A stretch of DNA of 64,000 bases from Paraburkholderia sartisoli (GTDB taxonomy: Bacteria > Pseudomonadota > Gammaproteobacteria > Burkholderiales > Burkholderiaceae): NCBI RefSeq assembly GCF_900107685.1, contig NZ_FNRQ01000001.1, positions 186,001 to 250,000 on the forward strand. The letters are read 5' to 3'. Numbering within the stretch: position 1 is the first letter of the stretch; every line of letters starts with the position of its first letter. The notes under the pieces are model-generated. The model searched no databases. It was given only the letters and a program-made list of their open reading frames with translations, and was not told the DNA's origin. Below, piece after piece: positions 9,114-16,519 of this stretch. The position numbers and the translations under genes are program-made.

Positions 9114-9926
9114 ATGCAGCGTAGAACACTCCTCAAAACCCTCTCCACCTTCCTCGCGACGGCCGCATTCGCGACCAGCTTCACCGCGCACGCCGACGAC
9201 AAGGTCATCAAGGTCGGTACGATCAGCGGCCCTGACGCGCAGATCTGGGCGGTCGTGCAGAAAGTCGCGAAGCGCGACGGCCTGAACGTGAAGGTCATCG
9301 AATTCAACGACTACGTGCAGCCGAACGCCGCGCTCGACGCGGGCGACCTCGACGCCAACAGCTTCCAGCATCAGCCCTACCTCGACAGCCAGGTCAAACA
9401 GCGCGGCTACAAGATCGTGACCGCCGGCCTCACGTACATCTCGCCGCTCGGCATCTATTCGAAGAAGCTGAAGTCGGTGAAGGATCTGCCGCAGGGCGCG
9501 AAGGTCGCCGTGCCGAACGATCCGTCGAATGAAAACCGCGCGCTGCTGTTGCTGCAATCGCAGGGCGTGATCAGGCTGAAGGCCGGCGCGGGCACGAACG
9601 GCAACAACGCGACGCCGCTCGACGTCGCCGAAAACCCGAAGAAGGTGACGCTGATCGAACTGGACGCGGCGCAATTGCCGCGCTCGCTGTCGGACGTCGA
9701 CGCTGCCGCGATCAACACGAATTTCGCGCTCGCCGCCGGGCTGCAACCGACCAAAGATGCGATCGCGCTCGAAGACATCCACAGTCCGTACGCGAACCTG
9801 ATCGCCGTGCGCGCGCAGGACAAGGACAAGCCGTGGGTGAAGAAACTGGTCGCGGCGTATCAGTCGGAAGACGTGCGCCAGTTCATCAAGACGGAGTTCA
9901 AGGGCTCGGTCGTGCCGTCATTCTGA
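9114..9926 (+). CDS. metQ: MetQ/NlpA-family ABC transporter substrate-binding protein
   Basis: This 270-residue periplasmic binding protein of the NlpA/MetQ family usually binds methionine for the MetNI transporter. The N-terminus MQRRTLLKTLSTFLATAAFATSFTAHADD is a cleavable signal peptide (cleavage likely after AHA), without a lipobox, so the protein should be soluble in the periplasm. Family segments IKVGTISGPDAQIW, NDYVQPNAALDAGDLDANSFQHQPYLD and VPNDPSNENRALLLLQ are present. No metN or metI gene is adjacent, so this is an orphan binding protein that must use a transporter encoded elsewhere, or bind another ligand. Confidence 0.88.
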   Translation: MQRRTLLKTLSTFLATAAFATSFTAHADDKVIKVGTISGPDAQIWAVVQKVAKRDGLNVKVIEFNDYVQPNAALDAGDLDANSFQHQPYLDSQVKQRGYKIVTAGLTYISPLGIYSKKLKSVKDLPQGAKVAVPNDPSNENRALLLLQSQGVIRLKAGAGTNGNNATPLDVAENPKKVTLIELDAAQLPRSLSDVDAAAINTNFALAAGLQPTKDAIALEDIHSPYANLIAVRAQDKDKPWVKKLVAAYQSEDVRQFIKTEFKGSVVPSF

Positions 9927-9990
9927 TTTGCACGCCGTAGCACGCAGGATCGAGGGCAATCCACGATCCTGAACCATCGAGCGGCAAGCA

Positions 9991-10022
9991 AAAGCGCCAC
10001 GGGCAACCCTGGCGCTTTTTTG
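9991..10022 (+). terminator. Terminator after metQ
   Basis: AAAGCGCCA (9991-9999) pairs with TGGCGCTTT (10010-10018), continuing into a T-run to 10022. This is a classic intrinsic terminator for metQ; the A-tract on the other side could let it serve the convergent marR gene too. Confidence 0.9.
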
Positions 10023-10076
10023 TTGCCCACGACGTAGCCAGACGAAAATTCAGTCGCCAGTCCCCGCAACCGTCGA

Positions 10077-10535
10077 TCAGTTTTCGCCGTGCTGGATCCC
10101 GTTGCCGAGCAGCCGCTCGATCAGTTGCATCGCCGCGACGAGCTGCTCCTGTTCCGCCGGATCGAGCCGTATCAACTGCGCGCATACCTCCGCGTTGGCG
10201 GCTTCGTCGAGCGGTTCATACGCGGCGCGCCCTGCGTCGGTGAGCGTGAGAAGCGACTGGCGCGCGTCGGCTTCCGAAGGGCGACGCGAAATCAGGTTGC
10301 GACGCTCGAAGCCCGTGAGCAGGCGGCTCAGATAGCCGCTGTCGAGGCCCAGATTGCGGGCGAGCGCCGCCGCGGTATTCGCGCGACCCCGCTGCAATTC
10401 GTGTAGCACGCGCACCTCGGTCAGCGAGAACGGACTTTTCTGCAGGCGCTCGTGCAGCGCGCCGATGCGCTGCGTATAGAAGCGGTTGAAATGGCGCACC
10501 ACGTGAGCGCGCTGTCGTACCGCGGAATCATTCAA
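10077..10535 (-). CDS. MarR-family transcriptional regulator
   Basis: This winged-helix MarR-type DNA-binding protein is about 152 residues. It contains SLTEVRVLHELQRG, the recognition region AAALARNLGLDSGYLSRLLTGFERRNLISRRPSEADARQSLLTLT (helix-turn-helix plus wing), and a dimerisation helix at each end. I chose the TTG at 10535 because GGAGAG lies 6 nt upstream and the protein then begins MNDSAVRQRAHVVRHF, like relatives; a TTG at 10568 would add 11 residues. The target genes are unknown. It converges on metQ and is divergent from the nag operon, neither of which proves regulation. Confidence 0.88.
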   Translation of the reverse strand: MNDSAVRQRAHVVRHFNRFYTQRIGALHERLQKSPFSLTEVRVLHELQRGRANTAAALARNLGLDSGYLSRLLTGFERRNLISRRPSEADARQSLLTLTDAGRAAYEPLDEAANAEVCAQLIRLDPAEQEQLVAAMQLIERLLGNGIQHGEN

Positions 10536-10911
10536 CGCAGGCTCTCCGACGTTTTCTTCGACGATCAAGCCGTCACTCTATATGTGATTCCATCCCTTTT
10601 ACAAACCAGGGTCAAAAGCGGACGAGGTCGATACGCTGGTATTAAAGAGGTATGTGTTCTGCGCGAACTGGGCTCTTTTGAGGCGGACCAGTGGCGGTTT
10701 ATGAATGCCAAAATCAGGTCTGTACGGGTAAATCCCGATCCTGTTTCTGCTATCGAAACGCTCTTGAGAGCCATGATAATTCGTTAATTATCAAAATGTT
10801 ATACTGGTTTCCTGACTCAAGATCGACCGAGTTTGACTGGTATTATGTTGGTTATATAATGGGCTCCAATTTCGACAAGCCGCGCTCTCGTTCCCCGACC
10901 GCCGGAGCCCC
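10536..10911. other. Intergenic region between marR and nagR
   Basis: This 376-bp stretch is unusually AT-rich for the window, especially after about 10770. It carries the nagR promoter described separately. The octamer CTGGTATTA occurs twice, near 10634 and 10837, and GTTATACTGG occurs near 10798, so several ACTGGT/TGGTATTA-type words are candidates for a GntR-family operator. No convincing gene is seen. Confidence 0.6.
10833..10860 (+). promoter_or_regulatory. Sigma-70-type promoter of the nag operon
   Basis: TTGACT (10833-10838) and a perfect TATAAT (10855-10860) are 16 bp apart, about 50 bp before the nagR start. The spacer holds TGGTATTATGTTGG, which overlaps the repeated CTGGTATTA word seen near 10634. 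This suggests an operator inside the promoter, bound by the GntR-type regulator encoded just downstream. Confidence 0.7.
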
Positions 10912-11646
10912 ATGGAAACTCGCTGGTCCGCCCTGATGCCTGACGTGCGTAACGTCACGCCGCTCTACCTGCAACTCGCGCGCAATCTCGCGACGGCGAT
11001 CCATTGCGGCGTCTGGTCGGCGGGTGAGGCGCTGCCGTCCGAGCGCTCGCTGTCCGACGCCATCGGCGTTTCGCGCATTACCGCGCGCAAGGCGATCGAA
11101 CTGCTCGTCGAGCAGGGCTTGATCCGCCGCGCGCGGGGCGCCGGCAGCTTCATCACGCCGCGCGTCGAAGATCCGCTCTCCCGTCTCACGGGTTTCACGA
11201 AGAAGATGGAGCAGCGCGGCTTTCACCCCGATTCCGTGTGGCTCGAACGCGAGATCCGTTCGGCCAATCGCGAAGAAGTCGTGCATCTCGGCCTGTCGCC
11301 GGGCGCACCGGTCGCGAGCCTGCGGCGTCTGCGCCGCGCCGACGGCATCGTGATGGCGGTCGAACACTCGGCGCTGCCCGCTTCGATCGTGCCGGATCCG
11401 CAGGCCATCGGCCTGTCGCTTTACAGCTATCTGGAGCAGCGCGGCATGGCCGTGGTACGCGCGTTGCAGCACTTCCGGGCCGTCAACGCAACGAGCGAGA
11501 TCGCCGGCCTGATGGACATCGAGCCGCGCACCGCGCTGCTCGTGATCACCCGCATCGGCTACAGCGCCGACCAGCGCGCGATCGAACTCACCGACACCTA
11601 TTGCCGCGACGACTACTACGACTTCGTCGCCGAATTGCGGCAGTAG
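10912..11646 (+). CDS. nagR: GntR/HutC-family transcriptional regulator of the GlcNAc operon
   Basis: This is a 244-residue regulator with an N-terminal GntR winged helix (about residues 16-80; LPSERSLSDAIGVSRITARKAIELLVEQGLIRRARGAGSFI) and a C-terminal UTRA effector-binding domain ending GYSADQRAIELTDTYCRDDYYDFVAEL. HutC/NagR-type proteins sense phosphorylated amino sugars such as GlcNAc-6-P. It is first in an operon with nagA, a SIS-type deaminase and the PTS genes, so autoregulated control of GlcNAc use is likely. An in-frame ATG at 10936 (MPDVRN) is an alternative start. Confidence 0.92.
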   Translation: METRWSALMPDVRNVTPLYLQLARNLATAIHCGVWSAGEALPSERSLSDAIGVSRITARKAIELLVEQGLIRRARGAGSFITPRVEDPLSRLTGFTKKMEQRGFHPDSVWLEREIRSANREEVVHLGLSPGAPVASLRRLRRADGIVMAVEHSALPASIVPDPQAIGLSLYSYLEQRGMAVVRALQHFRAVNATSEIAGLMDIEPRTALLVITRIGYSADQRAIELTDTYCRDDYYDFVAELRQ

Positions 11647-11675
11647 CGCGGAACAGGAACCAGGCGGAAGCAGTC

Positions 11676-12812
11676 ATGAAAATGCACGACGCATCATCCG
11701 AGAGACACATGCTGACCGGAAACATACTCACCACCGATGGCTGGATCAACGGCACGATCGAATTCGAAAACGGCCGCATCACGTCGCTGAAAGGCGAGCG
11801 CGCCGATCCTTCGCAGAACGACGATCCGTACATCCTGCCGGGCTTCATCGACCTGCACGTGCATGGCGGCGGCGGCTCCGACGTGATGGAAGCCGGCAAC
11901 GCGATCGAGACGATCACCCGCACGCACGCGCGCTTCGGTACGACGAGCCTGCTCGCCACCACGATGACCGCGCCGCGCGCCGAACTGATGAACGTTGTCG
12001 CGAATCTCGGCGACGTGGTGCGCGTGCGCACGCCGGGCGGTGCCCGCGTGCTCGGCGTGCATCTGGAAGGTCCATACATCAACCCGGGCAAGCTTGGCGC
12101 GCAGCCGGACGCCGCGGTCTCCGCGGTGCTCGACGAAGTGCTGAAGTATCTGTCGATCGCGCCGATCCGTGTCGTCACGCTGGCGCCGGAAATTTCCGGC
12201 CACATGGACATCATCAGCGAGATGGCGGCGCGCGGCGTGCGCGTGCAGCTCGGCCATTCGCTCGGCACGTACGACGACGCCGTCGCCGCGCTGAAGCACG
12301 GCGCGTGCGGTTTCACGCACCTGTTCAACGCGATGTCGCCGCTGCATCACCGCAATCCTGGCCTTGTCGGCGCCGCGCTCGCGCATGCCGAATTCGCCGA
12401 AATCATTCCTGACCTGCTGCACGTGCATCCGGGCGCGATCCGCGCCGCGATGCGCGCGATTCCGCGTCTGTATGTGGTGACCGACAGCACGTCGGCAACC
12501 GGCATGCCGGACGGCGAGTATCGCCTTGGCAGCCAGCATGTCACGAAGTGTCTCGGCGGCGTGCGTCTTGCCGACGGCACGCTCGCCGGCAGCACCCTGA
12601 CGATGGATCAGGCGCTGCGCAACCTTGTCTCGCTCGGCCTGCCGATGGCCGATGTTTCAAACCGTCTGTCGCGCTACGCCGCCGACTACCTGGGCATCGA
12701 GGATCGCGGCCGCATCGCGCGCGGTGCGTGGGCCGATGTCGTCGTGTTCGATCGTGAACTGGCGTTGACCGCGACATACGTCGAAGGAGAATCGATTGTC
12801 GAATATGCTTGA
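11676..12812 (+). CDS. nagA: N-acetylglucosamine-6-phosphate deacetylase
   Basis: NagA hydrolyses GlcNAc-6-P to glucosamine-6-P and acetate. The 378-residue amidohydrolase-fold protein has the metal-binding GFIDLHVHGGGGSDVME, the metal-ligand Glu in GVHLEGPYIN, His ligands in QLGHSLGTYDD and GFTHLFNAMSPLHHRNPG, and the catalytic Asp in YVVTDSTSATGMPDGEY. ATG 11676 has a GGCGGAAG site; ATG 11709 (MLTGNILT) is a plausible shorter start, giving 367 residues. It lies 29 nt after nagR and its end overlaps the next gene by 17 nt. Confidence 0.95.
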   Translation: MKMHDASSERHMLTGNILTTDGWINGTIEFENGRITSLKGERADPSQNDDPYILPGFIDLHVHGGGGSDVMEAGNAIETITRTHARFGTTSLLATTMTAPRAELMNVVANLGDVVRVRTPGGARVLGVHLEGPYINPGKLGAQPDAAVSAVLDEVLKYLSIAPIRVVTLAPEISGHMDIISEMAARGVRVQLGHSLGTYDDAVAALKHGACGFTHLFNAMSPLHHRNPGLVGAALAHAEFAEIIPDLLHVHPGAIRAAMRAIPRLYVVTDSTSATGMPDGEYRLGSQHVTKCLGGVRLADGTLAGSTLTMDQALRNLVSLGLPMADVSNRLSRYAADYLGIEDRGRIARGAWADVVVFDRELALTATYVEGESIVEYA

Positions 12813-13812
12813 TGAAGCGTTGGCGTCCGCCGACGTAGTCGCCGCACAGCTTGCGGATACGTCGCGTGTCGAAGCGCTCGCCCGCAAACTCGTGGCACTG
12901 CCGCGGCACGTCGCGCTGACGGTCGCACGCGGCAGCTCGGACCACGCTGCGAGTTACTTCGCAAGCCTGACGATGAGCCGTCTCGGCGTGCCGGTCGCGT
13001 CGCTGCCGATGTCGGTCGCGACGCTGCAGCAGGCGCCGCTGCAGGTGCGCGATCAGGTCGCGCTCGCGTTTTCCCAGTCGGGCAAGAGCCCGGACCTCGT
13101 CGGCACGATGGTCGCGTTGCGCGATGCCGGCGCGCTGACGATTGCCGCCGTGAACGCGCCGTCGTCACCGCTCGCGGATGCGTGCGAGTTTCATCTGCCG
13201 CTGCTGGCGGGCCCGGAACTGAGCGTCGCCGCGACCAAGAGCTACATCGCGATGCTGGCGTTGTCCGCGCAGCTCGTCGCGCACTGGCAGCGCGACGAAG
13301 CCCTGCTGGCCGCGTTGAACACGCTGCCCGACGCGTTGCGCCAGGCCGGTGCGCTCGACTGGCGCACGGCCGTCGAGGCGCTGCGCGGCGTCGAACGCAT
13401 GATCGTGATCGGCCGGGGGCTCGGCCTCGCGGTCGCGCAGGAAGCCGCGCTGAAGCTGAAGGAAACCTCGGGTATCCAGGCGGAAGCGTTTTCGAGCGCG
13501 GAAGTGCGTCACGGTCCGATGGAACTGATCGACCGCGACTATCCGCTGCTGGTGTTCGCGCCGCGCGGTCCCGAACAGGCAGGCCTGATTCAGCTCGCGC
13601 GCGACATGCGGGCGCGCGGCGCACACGTGCTGCTCGCCGCACCGGCCGACGTGCCGGAAGCGACGTTGCCGCTCGTCTTGACCGATCATCCGGCGCTCGA
13701 TCCCGTCGCCGCGATTCTTTCCTTTTATGTGATGGCCGACGGTCTTGCCGCCGCTCGCGGACGCAATCCCGATGCGCCGCGCCATCTGAATAAAGTCACC
13801 GAAACTCACTGA
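12796..13812 (+). CDS. nagB-II: SIS-domain glucosamine-6-phosphate deaminase (NagB-II type)
   Basis: This 338-residue protein has two sugar-isomerase (SIS) domains and no glutamine amidotransferase domain. It fits the NagB-II class, which converts glucosamine-6-P to fructose-6-P and ammonia and replaces classical NagB in many proteobacteria. Visible motifs are VARGSSDHAASYFAS, LAFSQSGKSPDLVGTM and the second-domain GRGLGLAVAQEAALKLKETSGIQAEAFSSAEVRHGPMELID. The start is TTG at 12796, with AAGGAGA ending 5 nt upstream; ATG 12805 is too far from it. The 17-nt overlap with nagA indicates coupling. Confidence 0.92.
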   Translation: MSNMLDEALASADVVAAQLADTSRVEALARKLVALPRHVALTVARGSSDHAASYFASLTMSRLGVPVASLPMSVATLQQAPLQVRDQVALAFSQSGKSPDLVGTMVALRDAGALTIAAVNAPSSPLADACEFHLPLLAGPELSVAATKSYIAMLALSAQLVAHWQRDEALLAALNTLPDALRQAGALDWRTAVEALRGVERMIVIGRGLGLAVAQEAALKLKETSGIQAEAFSSAEVRHGPMELIDRDYPLLVFAPRGPEQAGLIQLARDMRARGAHVLLAAPADVPEATLPLVLTDHPALDPVAAILSFYVMADGLAAARGRNPDAPRHLNKVTETH

Positions 13813-13851
13813 TCGAGATAGCAGATGCGACGTGTCGAGGAGTCCCGTTTG

Positions 13852-16410
13852 ATGAGCCAATCCCAAGGCCCTGTAGTGTTGCTCGCGCCGCTGACCGGTC
13901 CGGTCGTGGCGCTGGCGGACGTACCCGACCCGGTGTTTTCGGGCGGCATGTTCGGCGACGGCATCGGTATCGATCCGCTCGCCGGCCAGCTGGTCGCGCC
14001 GTGCGACGGCGTGGTCATGCATCTCGCGCGCACCGGTCACGCCCTGACGCTGACCACCGCCGAAGGCGCCGAAATCCTGCTGCATATCGGCATCGACACG
14101 GTCGAGCTGGCCGGCAAGGGCTTCACGCCGAAGGTGTCGCAAGGCGCAACGGTCCGTACCGGTGACGTGCTGATCGAATTCGATCTGGACTACGTTGCAT
14201 CAATGGCGCCGAGCCTCGTGTCGGTGATCGCGATTGCGAATTCGGATGCGTTCGAAATCGTCGAACGCTCGGCTCGCGGCATGCTGAAGGCCGGCGAAAG
14301 CCCGCTCTTCACGCTGCGCGCCCGCGATGGCGCCGCCGCGGAAGCATCGCGCCAGGCGACCAACGTCACCGAGGAGTCGCGCCGGCAGATCACGCTTGCG
14401 CACGCCGGCGGCCTGCACGCGCGGCCGGCGGCGCGCGCCCGCGAAGCGGCGCGCGGTTTCGATGCGCGCGTCGAAGTCCGTTACGAAGGACGCAAGGCGG
14501 CGATTGAGAGCGTTGTCGGCCTGCTTGGGCTTGGCGCCGGTGAAGGCGCGACGGTCGAGCTTCTCGGCGTCGGTCCGCAGGCGGCGGCAGCGGTCGAAGC
14601 CGTCGCGCACGAACTGCTGCGCGAAGTACACGGTGAAGTCGACGAAAAGCCGGCACGTCAAAGCTCACCCGCGCCGCAGCAGGTTGCGCGCGCGGCTGGC
14701 GCATCGCTCGCGCCGGATACGCTGGCTGGCGTGTGCGCGGCGCCGGGCATCGCGCTCGGCAAGATCGTGCGCTGGGACGACGCCGATCTCGATCCGCCGG
14801 AAGTGGCGAGCGGCACGTCGGCGGCGGAAAGCCGCCTGCTCGACAAGGCGCTTGCCAGCGTCGATGCGGAGCTGAACACGGTGGTGCGCGACGCGTCGCA
14901 ACGCGGCGCGGTCGGCGAGGCGGGCATTTTCGCGGTGCATCGCGTGCTGCTCGAAGATCCGACGCTGCTCGACGCCGCGCGCGATCTGATCAGCCTCGGC
15001 AAGAGCGCAGGCTTCGGGTGGCGCTCGGCGATCCGCGCGCAGATCGCGGTGCTCGCGAATATCGATGACGCGCTGCTCGCCGAACGCGCAGCCGATCTGC
15101 GCGACATCGAAAAGCGCGTGCTGCGCGCACTCGGCTATTCGAAGAGCGTGGCGCGCGCGTTGCCGGACGAAGCGGTGCTCGTCGCGGAAGAATTCACGCC
15201 GTCGGATCTGTCATCGCTCGATCGCACGCGCGTGACGGCGCTGCTGATGGCGCGCGGCGGCGCGACGTCGCACGCCGCGATCATCGCGCGTCAGATCGGC
15301 ATTCCGGCGCTGGTCGCGATCGGCGACGCGCTCTTCGCGGTGCCGGAAGGTACGCAGGTCGTCGTCGATGCAGGCGCGGGCCGCGTCGAATACGCGCCCA
15401 CCGCGCTCGACGTCGAGCGTGCGCGCAGCGAGCGCCAGCGTCTTGCCGGCGTGCGTGAAGCGAACCGTCGCACGTCGCAACAGACAGCCGCCACGAACGA
15501 CGGCCGCGCGATCGAAGTCGCCGCCAACATCGCGACGCTCGACGACGCGAAGACCGCCGTCGACAACGGCGCGGATGCCGTCGGCCTGCTTCGCACGGAA
15601 TTGCTGTTCATTCATCGCCAGGCGGCGCCGAACGTCGATGAGCATCGCCAGAGCTACCAGGCGATCGTCGATGCGCTCGACGGCCGCACCGCGATCATCC
15701 GCACGCTCGACGTGGGCGCGGACAAGGAAGTCGACTACCTGACGCTGCCGCCGGAAACGAACCCGGCGCTCGGCCTGCGTGGCATCCGTCTCGCGCAGGT
15801 GCGCCCGGATCTGCTCGACGACCAGTTGCGCGGCCTGCTCGCCGTGCGTCCGGTGGGCGCCGTGCGCATCCTGCTGCCGATGGTTACCGATGCGGGCGAA
15901 CTCATCCGTCTGCGCAGGCGCATCGACGAACTCGCGCGCGAAGCGGGCCGCACGGACGCGATCGAAGTCGGCGTGATGATCGAGGTGCCGTCGGCGGCGC
16001 TGCTGGCCGACCAGCTTTCGCAGCACGCGGATTTTCTGTCGATCGGCACCAACGACCTGACGCAATACACGCTCGCGATGGACCGCTGCCAGCCGGACCT
16101 CGCCGCGCAGGCGGACGGGCTGCATCCGGCGGTGCTGCGCCTGATCGACGCCACGGTGAAGGGCGCGGAAAAGCATGGCAAGTGGGTGGGCGTGTGTGGC
16201 GCGCTGGCGGGCGATCCGCTCGCGGTGCCGCTGCTCGTCGGCCTCGGGGTGACCGAGCTTTCGGTGGACCCGGTGTCGGTGCCGGGCATCAAGGCGCGGG
16301 TGCGCAATCTCGATTATCAACTGTGCCGTCAGCGCGCCCACGATGCCCTGGCGCTCGACTCGGCGCAGGCGGTAAGGGCAGTGAGCCGCGAAGTCTGGCC
16401 GCAGGACTGA
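13852..16410 (+). CDS. nagF: Multiphosphoryl transfer protein EIIA-HPr-EI for GlcNAc PTS
   Basis: This 852-residue fusion carries the soluble part of a sugar phosphotransferase chain. An EIIA(Glc)-like domain (about residues 5-150) has its phospho-His in ILLHIGIDTVEL. An HPr domain (about 180-265) has its phospho-His in AGGLHARPAA. A complete enzyme I (about 290-845) has its phospho-His in GGATSHAAIIAR and the PEP-site motifs EVPSAALLAD and SIGTNDLTQYTLAMDR. PEP phosphate would pass EI to HPr to EIIA and then to NagE. The HPr part keeps a Ser (IESVVG) where Ser46 lies in regulatory HPr. Start 13852 has GAGGAG 9 nt upstream; ATG 13825 is less likely. Confidence 0.95.
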   Translation: MSQSQGPVVLLAPLTGPVVALADVPDPVFSGGMFGDGIGIDPLAGQLVAPCDGVVMHLARTGHALTLTTAEGAEILLHIGIDTVELAGKGFTPKVSQGATVRTGDVLIEFDLDYVASMAPSLVSVIAIANSDAFEIVERSARGMLKAGESPLFTLRARDGAAAEASRQATNVTEESRRQITLAHAGGLHARPAARAREAARGFDARVEVRYEGRKAAIESVVGLLGLGAGEGATVELLGVGPQAAAAVEAVAHELLREVHGEVDEKPARQSSPAPQQVARAAGASLAPDTLAGVCAAPGIALGKIVRWDDADLDPPEVASGTSAAESRLLDKALASVDAELNTVVRDASQRGAVGEAGIFAVHRVLLEDPTLLDAARDLISLGKSAGFGWRSAIRAQIAVLANIDDALLAERAADLRDIEKRVLRALGYSKSVARALPDEAVLVAEEFTPSDLSSLDRTRVTALLMARGGATSHAAIIARQIGIPALVAIGDALFAVPEGTQVVVDAGAGRVEYAPTALDVERARSERQRLAGVREANRRTSQQTAATNDGRAIEVAANIATLDDAKTAVDNGADAVGLLRTELLFIHRQAAPNVDEHRQSYQAIVDALDGRTAIIRTLDVGADKEVDYLTLPPETNPALGLRGIRLAQVRPDLLDDQLRGLLAVRPVGAVRILLPMVTDAGELIRLRRRIDELAREAGRTDAIEVGVMIEVPSAALLADQLSQHADFLSIGTNDLTQYTLAMDRCQPDLAAQADGLHPAVLRLIDATVKGAEKHGKWVGVCGALAGDPLAVPLLVGLGVTELSVDPVSVPGIKARVRNLDYQLCRQRAHDALALDSAQAVRAVSREVWPQD

Positions 16411-16519
16411 ACCCCACAGGTTCGCCACAGCCTTCGCAACAAGAAGACCGCGCAGGACGTAACGCAACGACGTAGGCAATAACTACGACCACGACTCAAT
16501 GAAGGGATTGGAGATATCA

